A stretch of 64,000 nt of DNA, taken from assembly GCA_948567375.1 (NCBI GenBank), contig OX419755.1:8995001-9059000 (forward strand), in the 5' to 3' direction. Origin of the DNA: Lunularia cruciata (taxonomy: Eukaryota; Streptophyta; Marchantiopsida; Lunulariales; Lunulariaceae). Below, in pieces: positions 25,041 to 35,510 of the stretch. The position numbers and the translations under genes are program-made. The notes beneath the pieces are model-generated. The model was given only the letters and a program-made list of their open reading frames with translations. It was not told the origin of the DNA and did no database searches. The first letter of the stretch is position 1; each line of letters opens with the position of its first letter.

Positions 25041-27112
25041 GACTATTATTTAGCACAGGGCCCACTATTTTCGACGATGTTGTACCCTTTTAGCACGGCC
25101 AACGTTGTCTGTAACATGAAATTGTCACTCTTTACCTTTTCGTCATCACCATTTTGTTAGAAGCTTTAGTAAACGTTGAAACCATCGGTGACCGCTTGTA
25201 CATTTGATACCATGAGTAGACATAAGAGTTAAGCGGCTGTAGAATAGCAGCTCCGAAATTGTAAACGCGTCTCTTTGGGGTATAATGCCGGATATCACTG
25301 CCTGCAGTCGCTCTCTGCAATTTGATGACTTAAAGTAATGATGACTGCGAGTGCCTTCAAAAGTTCCAAATATCTGGTCGACAAGGCTGTCAACTCCCTC
25401 ATTTTACCTTGGGATAGAAGTCAACCCTGCTTTTATGAGAATATCAGGTGGTGCCTTCAGCTTTTCCATCTGAAGGTAGAGATTTGTTAAAGGAAGGCTT
25501 GAGCTGGATAGTTAGTTTTGGTTTAAGACATTCGGGGTTTGTGCACATTCGTCGTTTGGCCTAAAAGTTTGGTGACATAAGGAAACCGTCCAATGTGAAT
25601 GTTGCTAGAGGTTATGTCGTCTGGTGAATGGAATAGAATTCAGATGAGTGATTTCAACGTAAGGGAAGCAAGTACCTAGGTACGGTACCCCAGTACTACA
25701 TACTCAACAAGTGATTGGAAACAGCTGCAAACTTCGTGTAGACGTACATACCAAGCACGTGTTCTGGAAAAATATGCACTTTCCAGTCAAGTTTAAGTCC
25801 TTGTCTCTATGAACCTAAACTTTACAGGAAACATAACTACGTCAGGGGTTCTCTTATTGCACAGGATGAACAAATCTGACGGTTCAGACGAAGACGAGAA
25901 ACGCCTCAATTTACCATCCGACGACCATTAAATATATTGCCAGCGTCTTTGGAGCGCAAAGAGAAGGTTTAAGAACTCCGAGTTCTTGGTGCCAGTTTCA
26001 TCTGGATTTCCAATACTCCTGCAGTTTTCTCGCCTGTGAAAAGAGGGCATCAGCAGGAGCTAAGACCGTAGTTGTGTACGTATCACCTTCTATGGCCGGG
26101 GGAACATGTCTAACTGCATGCAATTCTCAATGTGGCAAAATGTGGAATTGTCTTATGAGAAAGAAAGAAGTCCAGAAGATGATTGCAGGCTAGGTAATTC
26201 GATGGAGCACATCGCATATGCACTAGTCAAGATGTTCTTGGTGACAAACGCACAATCTTTTTGGCTTGCAAGTTCCAAGTTAACCATCTCCCCAAGAAGT
26301 AAACTTCTTACGAGCACTAGTATAAGCGCACTGACATCTTCAGGTCTAGATTTCAACCCCTGGGTACTCAGACGTTCGTTACAACCACCTGAAACCAGGC
26401 AGGTGGTAGGAAGAAGATTCAAACAAAAGGCAAAAACATTGTGATCTAGGTGCTCAGAACCTAGCCTGTAGATGAGAACAAGTCCATGAACAGTGGGTTC
26501 ATCTTCGTGGGAAGGAAAATGATACAATTTCGGAGCTTGGTCAAAGATTCTGTTCAACCTCAACTGCAGGGGAAAGTCCCACAATCAAAGGGGCCCCTAA
26601 AGAATGAAATTCGTTGATAGGATTCATTTTGAGTCTTTCATCTATAAATATACATGCAGGTGGCTCATACTCTCTATCTATGTTACTGTGGTGTCGATAA
26701 ACAGGCACCCTGCACACATAATGAAGAAACTAAATGGCGTTGACCTGCAACTTCTTGTGTTCAGAAATCTGCTGCAAAGAGAACAGGCTATCCAGATCTC
26801 TTGCCATCGAGGTGTAAAGCAAGGTTCATGCCAGTCTTCGACTTGGATGAACTCAAGCAGTAAAGTTTTCTTCCGTCTAACCTTTCAATCCTTGACCCCA
26901 TTGACTCAGCACAAAAATTGTCATGCTGAATTTGGGGAGGAAAACTGTTACCATATGGGCAGAAACCATTCTTATGACCAACCAAACGTTCTGCTGAACT
27001 TTAAACATCTCCATCATGGTCCTGGGAACAGTCACCTTCTCCCTGCGGAAGCAGACTCTTAAGACTTACTCGCCAACCTGATTGCTTGGAGCAGGGTGAA
27101 TAGATGGAGAAC
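25041..27112. other. Convergent intergenic region between MFAP1 and the transporter
   Basis: It contains the two 3' flanks. Open stretches exist at 26604-27062 (plus, 152 codons, ATG start) and 26584-26153 (minus, 143 codons, no ATG at its start). I recognise neither, and the first lies antisense to the likely 3' UTR of the transporter. I see nothing else. Confidence 0.5.
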
Positions 27113-28657
27113 TTAAGATTGACCTGTGGCGAAAGAGTAGATTTGAGTAGTGACTCCGACAACGCTCACAACGACTGCCATGAGGAGAATTGACCAGGCA
27201 AGTTTGATTTCTGATACACTGCCTCCATGTGATTTGATCGCTACTAGAGCTGGGAACATGAAACCCAGGGCTAGTCCAGTTGTTGCGCCTGTGAATTGGA
27301 AAGCAACCCAAATGTTTGGGATCAAAGTTGAGCCTGAGTAGACAATGGTCAACAGAGATGCAGTAAGGATGCTAAACCTGGCGTTGGTGTCTTGGAGAGG
27401 AGCTCCGGAGGGGAAGAGGAGGGAATCTACAGTTTGCCTGAAGGAGAAGTGTATGACAGGGAAAACGAAGAAGAGATGAACCACATAACCCACACGGATT
27501 AAATCGTTCCACATTCGGCTGTGGGCAATGCCCAGATCTCGGTCAAAGTTGGCCAAGACGTCTGAATCTGTAGTTTCTCCGAAGAGAAGGTAGCCTGAGA
27601 GTGCAGTTGCCATATACACTACCACACACAGAAGGATGGAGATCCGGCCTACTTTATTCATCCTCTGTGCGCTTCTATCTTTCAGCTCGTAGTATATCGG
27701 TGGAACATTGAACTGACAGACAAACGCATTGGTCATTATTGGGACCACAGTGAGAAGATCCAAAATGTCCTTCTTCGAGTTAAATGCTGGCAGCATCCGA
27801 GGAGTGACCAATTTTCCTTCTACTAGCTTGAGAAGCGTAATTCCTGAGGAAATAATCACGAAGAGCAAGGCCAGTGCTACAGAAATAGCAGAAGAGATTT
27901 CCAAACTCTCAATTCTCTTCAAAAATGACAAGGGCGCCAACACAAGAATTGTTGTTAACAGTAGCACAATCCTTCTGTTCGTCCACCATCCTTGACCTCC
28001 TGACCAGCCCTCAAACAAACCTGTGTGATCCTCCGAGCCAGAAAGCACATCTCCCATGATAATCAAATATACTATCAAAATCCCTCCATTTCCAATAATT
28101 ATGCATATCTGAGCCACAAAGCGCCAAGTTTTTCCCAAAACTTCGTGCACCATTTCTCCATAACTCCACGCCCTCAATTGAGTACAATACTTGACCACCA
28201 TTTCCAAACTCAACCCCGACAACAAACCCATCACCAGAATCACGAACAGGCCTGTAGCAACCCCCAGAACCTTCATGGCGGCCGGTAAAGCCATAATTCC
28301 AGCACCAATGATGGTGGTTGACAAATTAAAAACTGCACTGCGTAAACTAGCTCCGGCATATTTCGCCTCCTTCTCCCTTTGAGTCTCATCTTCACCACTA
28401 GAGCGGCTGCCATTTCTGGACAGAAGAGGCTTCGCATCTCCAGGCTTAATAATGATGTTCCTGTGAGCGCCATTCATCGTTGTAGCCACGGGAGCAAAAC
28501 CATCCGACCTAGCTGCACCAGCAGGGAGGAGCCCCGACTTATCCGAATCCCCCTTCTCCTCTAACCGAACCTGCTGCTGCTGCACTTCCAAGGGTGGATC
28601 CTCCTCATCACGCCTCTGCAGCTCTATCAAACTGTAAGGTTTCTCCGGGTTGCGCAT
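27113..28657 (-). CDS. AVT6: AVT6-type vacuolar/membrane amino acid transporter
   Basis: A 514-residue, single-exon member of the amino acid/auxin permease superfamily (SLC38-like, plant AVT6 clade), which moves amino acids with protons across vacuolar or other membranes. The N-terminal 105 residues or so are hydrophilic, with a poly-Gln patch. The first span holds the family signature AVFNLSTTIIGAGIMALPAA. About eleven hydrophobic spans follow to the C-terminus, with the conserved NAFVCQFNVPPIYYEL loop (central part), GYLLFGE, and HFSFRQTVD. The ATG at 28657 is the first after an in-frame TAA upstream, and I prefer it to a GTG eight codons earlier. The strand is opposite to MFAP1 and the genes converge. 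Substrate cannot be read from sequence; AVT6 members have been linked to acidic amino acid export. An interstitial AACCCTAACCCTAG lies upstream at 29033-29046. Confidence 0.9.
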   Translation of the reverse strand: MRNPEKPYSLIELQRRDEEDPPLEVQQQQVRLEEKGDSDKSGLLPAGAARSDGFAPVATTMNGAHRNIIIKPGDAKPLLSRNGSRSSGEDETQREKEAKYAGASLRSAVFNLSTTIIGAGIMALPAAMKVLGVATGLFVILVMGLLSGLSLEMVVKYCTQLRAWSYGEMVHEVLGKTWRFVAQICIIIGNGGILIVYLIIMGDVLSGSEDHTGLFEGWSGGQGWWTNRRIVLLLTTILVLAPLSFLKRIESLEISSAISVALALLFVIISSGITLLKLVEGKLVTPRMLPAFNSKKDILDLLTVVPIMTNAFVCQFNVPPIYYELKDRSAQRMNKVGRISILLCVVVYMATALSGYLLFGETTDSDVLANFDRDLGIAHSRMWNDLIRVGYVVHLFFVFPVIHFSFRQTVDSLLFPSGAPLQDTNARFSILTASLLTIVYSGSTLIPNIWVAFQFTGATTGLALGFMFPALVAIKSHGGSVSEIKLAWSILLMAVVVSVVGVTTQIYSFATGQS

Positions 28658-31600
28658 ACTCACTATAAGATGGACCCCCACACTTCCTGTTTATACCTGA
28701 CTGGATGTTTTTTCCCTTTCCGTTACAATCCACATCTGTGCTCTGCAGTCTTTTCTTGATATTCCCGTCCTCGTCACGTAGTCCTACCAATCGGGTACAG
28801 TTCACTTTTTTCTCCCTTCTCTAAGTTTTTGGTCCAGAGATTTTGCTGCTACTATTGCTGTCATTTAACGAACTCAACAAACTGTACGAGAACTTCAAAC
28901 TTAACACAATGTGGGTATCATCATAACAATCTCCAAAATTTGCCTTTTAAGAGGTCTATATCAGTTCTAAACTTGATCTTTTCTCATTGAATTCTTTCAG
29001 CTCTGGGTTTTCCATCCTTCTGCACACAAACCAACCCTAACCCTAGAGCACAAACAGGTCCTCAATTGCTGATTCTCTGTACAGCCTTAGACAGAAGCTG
29101 ATGATTTCCACCACGCCCCGAGTTCGAAAACGGATGAGCCAAGACGAGCCAGACAACAACCGTTGATGACCTTTCTCAAGATAGGCCGGGGCGTTACTCG
29201 ATCAACCGGACCTGGAGACCAAGAACCATAAAGACAGGGATAGAATCTGCAGCGATGATTCTGGAAGTACGAGCTTCATGGACTCTACGATCAGAGTGAG
29301 CTTACCAGAAAACAAAGAGGAATCAGTGTGAAGAAAACCTCCGATCTTCAGGAACAAGCATAGATGGGAACTCTCCGGAGCTCTTTCTGCTGCGTTCCAG
29401 GACGAGAGCGCGTACAATTGGGAAACCCAAACACGGTTTCCAAGAGAGAGAAGACTTGTTGTACTGTTCTGACCAGGGCCCACCGGAATTATCTTCCAAT
29501 TATGGAGGCTAACTTTTGCGTAGTCTAAAGAGGGATTCAATGGGGCTTTGGATCCTGGTCTTCGATAGAAACCGAGGGTCTAGTGGTGTAGAATGTCAAC
29601 TTGCTATTTCTTCATTGGTCAAGGTTGATAGCCGTATAGAAAGGCTTGGCTCCTCCCGGTTCTGGTGGGCCCTCGTGTTGGGATTGAAGGCTGAGTTAAC
29701 GTGAGGGGCAGTGGAAGACTGACGTGCGAAGGCATTTGTCGGGTAAGTGATGGGTTGGTCTTGGAGCCATACCTACTCTTTGTCACGTACACGATAGGAA
29801 GGGGCCTGAAGAATTCTTCATTGAAGGTTGGAATCCTACTGCTCTGGGTCTTGAAATTTCCATGTACATGTTCCGTTGACTAAGACATCTGCGGAAACCG
29901 AGAGAAGGGGTTTAATACATTCGCATTTCTCGTGCTTAAGAGCAATCATCCGTAGTGATTAGTGTAACAATCCTTGTGATGAGAAGACGGACCGCATGTC
30001 ATCAATTTAGGTCTGAAAATTTTCATCTGGCCTGCACATCCCTGCTTCGGTCTAAGATGAATCCTCTTTGTTTCTTCCACCTGCCTTTCACCTGCTCGTT
30101 TTCTAGAAGGTTTTACTGAGGTCATCCTGCACGGCAGTGCATGGTAATGTTAAGAAGGATGAGGTCATGACTTCTAGCAGTCAGTGAAGTGCAGCCCTTC
30201 CCGTGCTCACTTAGTGATCGTTTCCCACTCCCGTCACAGTCCGTTCCATATTGTCCTTGCAGGTGACGAGCAGCGTGCTCTGGTGAGGTTAAGTGCTTAG
30301 GTGACCGTGCCTCCCTGCACCATGTCTGCCCCCGTCCTGGCCGGAATTGGCTCCTGTTCATCTTGCTCACTCGATCTTGTACCTCTGATAGGTGTTTTGT
30401 TCGACCGTCATCGAATATTGAGATGATGGCAAGACTCGCGTTCGCTAAGTTGGTCTCTTAACCTACGCTTTGCGGTTCATAGTTCAACATTCGATAGATT
30501 GGAGACCGTTCCACATTCCTAGTCTGAGAAATTTAACATGAACTAAGAGCCTCATTTAACACAAGTTCAATGAAGCAAATAAAGGTCCTGAGCAAGGTCA
30601 TCCTAACAAGCCATAAACAGCTCACTGCAGAGAAATTTTGGCCATGATGATAAGCGTCGGGATTGTACAAAATGGCACATCAACAGCGACATCAACACCC
30701 TGTGGGTTTTTTATCTGCTACTGTAAATTCTTAATCAATAGTTCAAACGAGTGCATTATCTAGAACTTAAAGAGTAGAGAGAGGGTACAGTCGAAGGTAG
30801 TGTGAAGCATACTTAAGCCCGCAGAACTACGAGCGTGTGCGAAAACTCGATAAAATATAAACTATAGCCGGACATATAATCAAGGAGAGCGAATCACACT
30901 CGCAATACTTGAACTGGTAAAGCGTAATGTACATGGAAATACATGATGTATGCAGACGAAGAAGGAGATGTGCGGAAAAAAGAACTCTCTTTCCAAATCA
31001 ATATGCTCTTGACGATGTGTAAGGTAAATAAATATCAACGAACGCTGATGTCTATAAAAGAAGAAGAATCGAGCAGAGTTGATATGGCTGACGATTAGTA
31101 TGATGTACAGCCTGACATAGGTCACGAGAGCACCAAACCCTTGACTAGTCACGGAACGAAAGTAGCTAAACTTTTGTTAACAAGTCTGCACAGAAACACT
31201 ACGATGTCATCAGCTCGCCAGTGCCCATCGTACCGAGTTATTGTCAAAGCTCTAGAGTGCAAGGCAGACCCAGTTACTTCCCGTAAGAACTATCTCTGTG
31301 AGAATATTTGTGCAACAGGAGCAGAAGCCGTTCGAAGAACGGGGGATCTAGAACCCACTGTGGAAACGAGAACGTGCATATGAAATGCATGCATGACCGT
31401 ATGCAAATCGAAATAAATTGAATCTAAGCAAATGGAATATTCGTGAACCTAGTATTCCGAAGATAAGCGGAAGCGGAAACATCATTGATTTCATAAGTAG
31501 CACCTGCAGAGAACTAGTATACATCATGGAACAAGAACCAAGGCACAACCGATTAAACATCTGAAGTTGAAAGCAGAGGAGGACCACCAAAGAGAAAAAC

Positions 31601-32715
31601 ATCGAGCAAGGAGGATAAGACCGAGCTTTAGTCGAGGATCGGTGGAGTGGAGCGAAGCGTGAGAGGATTGTATATCGCAGCATGCTCTATGAATGCATGA
31701 GTCGACAAGCACTGAACACTGAGGGAAGCAGACAGGCGTCACAGTAAGCTTAACGACTTCACCAGTGCCTAACTCAGCGTCGAAGTAGCTGGGCGAATGC
31801 CAGTACCCCTCGTACCGTGTTTCTGTTCATGAATGCCAAGGCAAGCTCGGTTGCTTCTAAAAGTGCCGCTCAGAAATGTTAGCGGTGAGAAGTAAGAACC
31901 GCTGAAACTTATGGAGAAACCAGCATGCCATGTAGGAGCACCTGTAGAGCAGAAAGAATACAAGGTTCCCTGGAGGTAAGATGGAAGAAATTGGAAGAAA
32001 ATGGCCATTAAAAATGCAGAATAGGAATCATGCACAAGGAAAGGATACAGAATAAGAAGCATGAGCAAGGAAAGGATTCAGGACGCACCTTGGCAATACC
32101 TGAAAGAAAACATCGATTAGTAGAGAAGCAAACAGAGCATGATTGCGAGATGCCAATGAGAAAAATAGCATGAGCAACAGAGATACAAGCAGAGGAAAAG
32201 GATCGTGAAGACTAGGAATAGGTGAGAAATAGCATTAGAGTGGGAGAGAACGAGAAACATTATCTGCGCGAGGTGATATGAGGGAGAGGGGCTGTAAAAA
32301 CCACTGGTCCGGTGCAGGTAGACAGCAACCATCCGTATTATACAAAAAACATAATATGTATTGTATACAAGAAACTTTCGTGCTATACAAGTAGCGAGAG
32401 TTTCGAGGGCTGTCGGTCTCTGTGAGTATATTGCGTAATGGAGTACGGAACCCGTTATAAACCGTTTGCATACCCACGTCTAACCGGACTGACTCTAACA
32501 ATAGTATATTAAGAATCTTCATAACTGTGAGTATAGACGCAAAGAACTAAAACAAGCAGCGCGAGGAAGAAAGAATGATGCATTCATTCATTCGTACATA
32601 CAAATTGATGAAGATAAAAGCTACAGAGAATAGGATAAAATCATTCTAAACGAGGGAAGTCAAATATCATAGTAACGCGAGATCAAAGAATAATATAATG
32701 CACCTATTTTATTAG
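28658..32715. other. Region upstream of the transporter; no gene recognised
   Basis: 28658-29500 is probably the transporter's 5' leader and promoter. From 29500 to 32715 several open stretches of 60-110 codons occur on both strands, none recognised. Two short related segments at about 31207-31290 and 31788-31880 share CCCNTCGTACCG and flanking bases. I see no RNA gene or transposon end. Confidence 0.5.
29033..29046. promoter_or_regulatory. Double telo-box upstream of the transporter
   Basis: AACCCTAACCCTAG, two overlapping telomere-like units, about 380 bases upstream of the transporter ATG. This may be a promoter or 5' leader element. Observed directly; role inferred. Confidence 0.4.
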
Positions 32716-34722
32716 CTAAGAGCTCTCCGCAAAGTCATCATCGGAATCCATGTCGATAACACTGTCTTCACCCTTGATTTTCATTCGTCCTCCCATGGTG
32801 AATGAGGGCTCTGCTTCGACCTCATGGGGCCTCTCAACAAAATCTACCTGCAATCTTTCGTTGAACTTGGCATCACTACAGTTCAAAAACCATGCCAAGC
32901 TGCACTTTATGTCTCTCTGTTCAATCTCTATGTATCTGGGCCGGATCCTCTTCTGCAGGTTGAAAGTGAGATAAGTGGGATACTCCACAAGCTCAGACAA
33001 GGGTCTCTTCATGTCGCCCAAAAAGAAGTCCAAGTTCGGCTTCAGATATTCCTCAATGCTGATGGCCAAAATCTGGGGGCATTTAGCAACCATAGCTCCT
33101 ATGTCTTCCACAGTAAACCCTGATTCTTTGAAAAAGTCTACCCTTGATTGAGCCAAGTTGATGTTGATAGCAAGAATTTGAGGAAGCTTCTCAATAATTT
33201 GGCCAATATCTTCGCGCTTAACACCAGCATGTTTACTGAGCCAACCCATCTTAGAGTCCAGCCTTTGTTTGACATCCAGTCCAAGAACATCTGCGTACTG
33301 TATGATGACCCGTGCAACGTTTTCTTCCTTCACTCCAATCTGAATCAGATCCTTAACACAGGGCTTGATTCTGTCATCAAGATCAAACCCTAATATGAAT
33401 GGCTTCACCTCCAGAATCTTCGCCATCACCTGCTTTGGTATGCCTACACTCAGGAGATAATCTACCTTGACCTTTATGTTGTTCCCAACCCTCATGCCAA
33501 GAATTTCCGGGTACTCAGTGACCATAGGGCCAATTTCTCTCATGTTCACACCTAAGCTAACAATATAAGCAACAGATGTGCTCATAGTACCCTCAATCTT
33601 AAAACCTAGAATATCAGGATACCGAGTCAAAACCCTACCGAGGGCCTCTTTAGCAATTCCTATCCCCAAAAGAAAGTCTACCACAGGCTCCAGGTCCATT
33701 ACCACACTTGAACTCAGAACCATAGGGTACTTTCTAATGAATTCAGGTAGGAATCTAGATTCAACATTCAGCTTCTCCAAGTAGCTGAGCACAGGCACTA
33801 AGTTTTTCTTCACACTACATCCGACCATGAGTGGATATCCATTTATATCTTTCGTTGAGAGACCAATTTTCCTCAAAAAGGTTACCCTCTCTCTCATAAT
33901 CGTCACAGAAGGTGGAAGATCCACTTCCTCCAGCTCTGTAACATCAATCCCTTCACTTTGGAGATACCTAAGAACATGGTCGCGAGCAACAAGCTCATTC
34001 TCGTACTGCTCTGGTTCCTCTTGACCTAAAGAAGATGGCTGAGCCACACTGTGCCTTGCTATTGCTTCTGCTCTGGACTTTGATCTCGTTGAAGCCCCTC
34101 TTGAGAACACTGTACCAGCTGAACCAAAATGTGCATTAAACCCGTTAACACACTACTTCTTTCAAAAAGGAAGCCAAATTTCTGATTGAATTGCAGACAG
34201 CTCTAGACTAATCAAGCAAAGCATCACTCCCAAATATTTGAGTATATGTCAATTGACTATATTGGAGAACTGTTATCATGGAAACAGTACTGAATTTAAG
34301 AAGGAAGCTTGAAGCAGCAAAAATTCAGACAGCACTGGACTAGCTAATGAAGAACTATTTCAATTGCTAAATTTCAAACCACGTCAATTGACTCTCTGAA
34401 AACCGAAACGAGTTCACACACCTGGAGAAAATCGGCTTATAGGCAGCAAGAGGAATGCTGCAGAGACTAGTTCAGCATTGCTAGACGCAGCCTTAACTCT
34501 GACGGCGTCAACAACGCAATGTCGACTAACAGTCGAACATGGCAGGCTGGAGTACAATCTCTCACACATGTGAAATCTAGCAACTTGCAGAGACGCGTTT
34601 TGAGCAGTTCCGCAGAAGGAGAAAAGCATGGCTGGGCCTCGAGTCTTGAATTTGCCCAGGGTTCTCAGACAATTGCCCGGCAGAAACGAGATGGAAGTAG
34701 TCAATCTCGACAAAGTTGTCAT
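32716..34722 (-). CDS. mTERF4: mTERF4 (BSM/RUG2) organelle transcription/RNA factor, two exons
   Basis: Orthologue of plant mTERF4 (Arabidopsis BSM/RUG2), a plastid- and mitochondrion-targeted helical-repeat protein; the maize protein promotes chloroplast group II intron splicing. Exon 1 is 34722-34422, exon 2 is 34118-32716, intron 303 bases (CCAG|gtgtgtg ... ttcag). The joined product has 567 residues. The ATG at 34722 is the first after an in-frame TGA (34764-34762). Residues 1-100 are Ser/Thr- and Arg-rich with few acidic residues, as in transit peptides. Successive mTERF repeats follow, with family blocks YPLMVGCSVKKNLVPVL, EGTMSTSVAY, YPEILGMRVG and KCSLAWFLNCSD. The tail is acidic (DMDSDDDF), as in the Arabidopsis protein. 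A second AG nine bases into exon 2 keeps frame and could remove three residues. Exon 2 read alone would appear to start at a GTG (34110), which is not a real start. Confidence 0.92.
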
Positions 34723-35454
34723 TGCCAACGCCCACAGCCACGAACCCAAAGTTTCCTCGAATCAGCAATTTCTCAGGGGAAAGAACACCTGAAAACTCTT
34801 CCCTATCCTCAATGCATCGAACTAAATTCCCGAAGTCACCGACTACTATTAACAACCCCTGCAAAGCTCCAGCTCATTGCACTCGTTCAATCTTAACTCG
34901 GCTCCACGGGGAGATCACATTCTTCTCCCTGCTATGCAATTCCGGCCAAAATTTCATGGCCATCGCTTCCTCTTCGGATTCCAATTCGCTCACATAACCG
35001 CGGCCTTGGGCCAAACCCGAGATTCAGAAATCAGACCTCCACGACAAAGGTACAACAACCCCACCCCAAGCTCGTGTAGAATCCGAAGTCCTGGAAGCCT
35101 AGAGGCTGACGTTGGCGACTGCTGCTCCTGCCAGTAAAGCACGAGACCATCCCCAACATGTAGATAAACCGAATCCTCCCCAACTGTTATCCGGGAACCT
35201 GGGATTTCCGATGTGCCGGTGGCGTTGCTAGTTTCGGGATTCTTGCTAACTTGCCATCAGAATCACCTGTGCTTTCCCGACAGTGCCCGGCGGGAACTCG
35301 AAAACGCTCAAAAGCTGCCGGGAACAGTTACACGATTTGCTGGTTTCGTCGGTATAAAAGAGGAACGGTATCAACTTGACTCGGTTTCTAGTGAAGAAGA
35401 ACACCTTGCGAGTTCGATGAGGATATTTCCTTCCCGCAATTTGACAAAACCCAC
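34723..35454. promoter_or_regulatory. Putative promoter and 5' leader of mTERF4
   Basis: A GC-moderate, CpG-containing stretch upstream of the mTERF4 ATG, ending at a telo-box palindrome. Open stretches of about 90 codons at 34716-34997, 34877-35137 and 35213-35491 (plus) are not recognised and overlap each other. Promoter status is inferred from position. Confidence 0.4.
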
Positions 35455-35492
35455 GCTAGGGTTTAGTCCCGCAACCGGGACTAAACCCTAGC
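35455..35492. repeat. Perfect 17-bp inverted repeat with telo-box core
   Basis: Arms 35455-35471 (GCTAGGGTTTAGTCCCG) and 35476-35492 are exact reverse complements around the 4-base loop CAAC. Each arm holds AAACCCTA on one strand. A direct partial copy (TTGGGTTTAGTCCTGG) follows at about 35495-35510. Confidence 0.95.
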
Positions 35493-35510
35493 CTTGGGTT
35501 TAGTCCTGGT

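Noticed and set aside
26153-27062. Protein-coding genes on either strand (143 and 152 codons)
   Set aside because: No recognised domain, one lacks an ATG, and both lie in the probable 3' UTR zone between convergent genes.
27113-28681. Transporter start at 28681
   Set aside because: The codon there is GTG; the first in-frame ATG after the upstream stop is at 28657.
28608-28805. Upstream ORF overlapping the transporter start
   Set aside because: It begins with GTG, not ATG, so there is no basis for a regulatory uORF.
32716-34110. mTERF4 as a single-exon gene starting at 34110
   Set aside because: That codon is GTG; an upstream exon with an ATG after an in-frame stop joins in phase and supplies a transit peptide.
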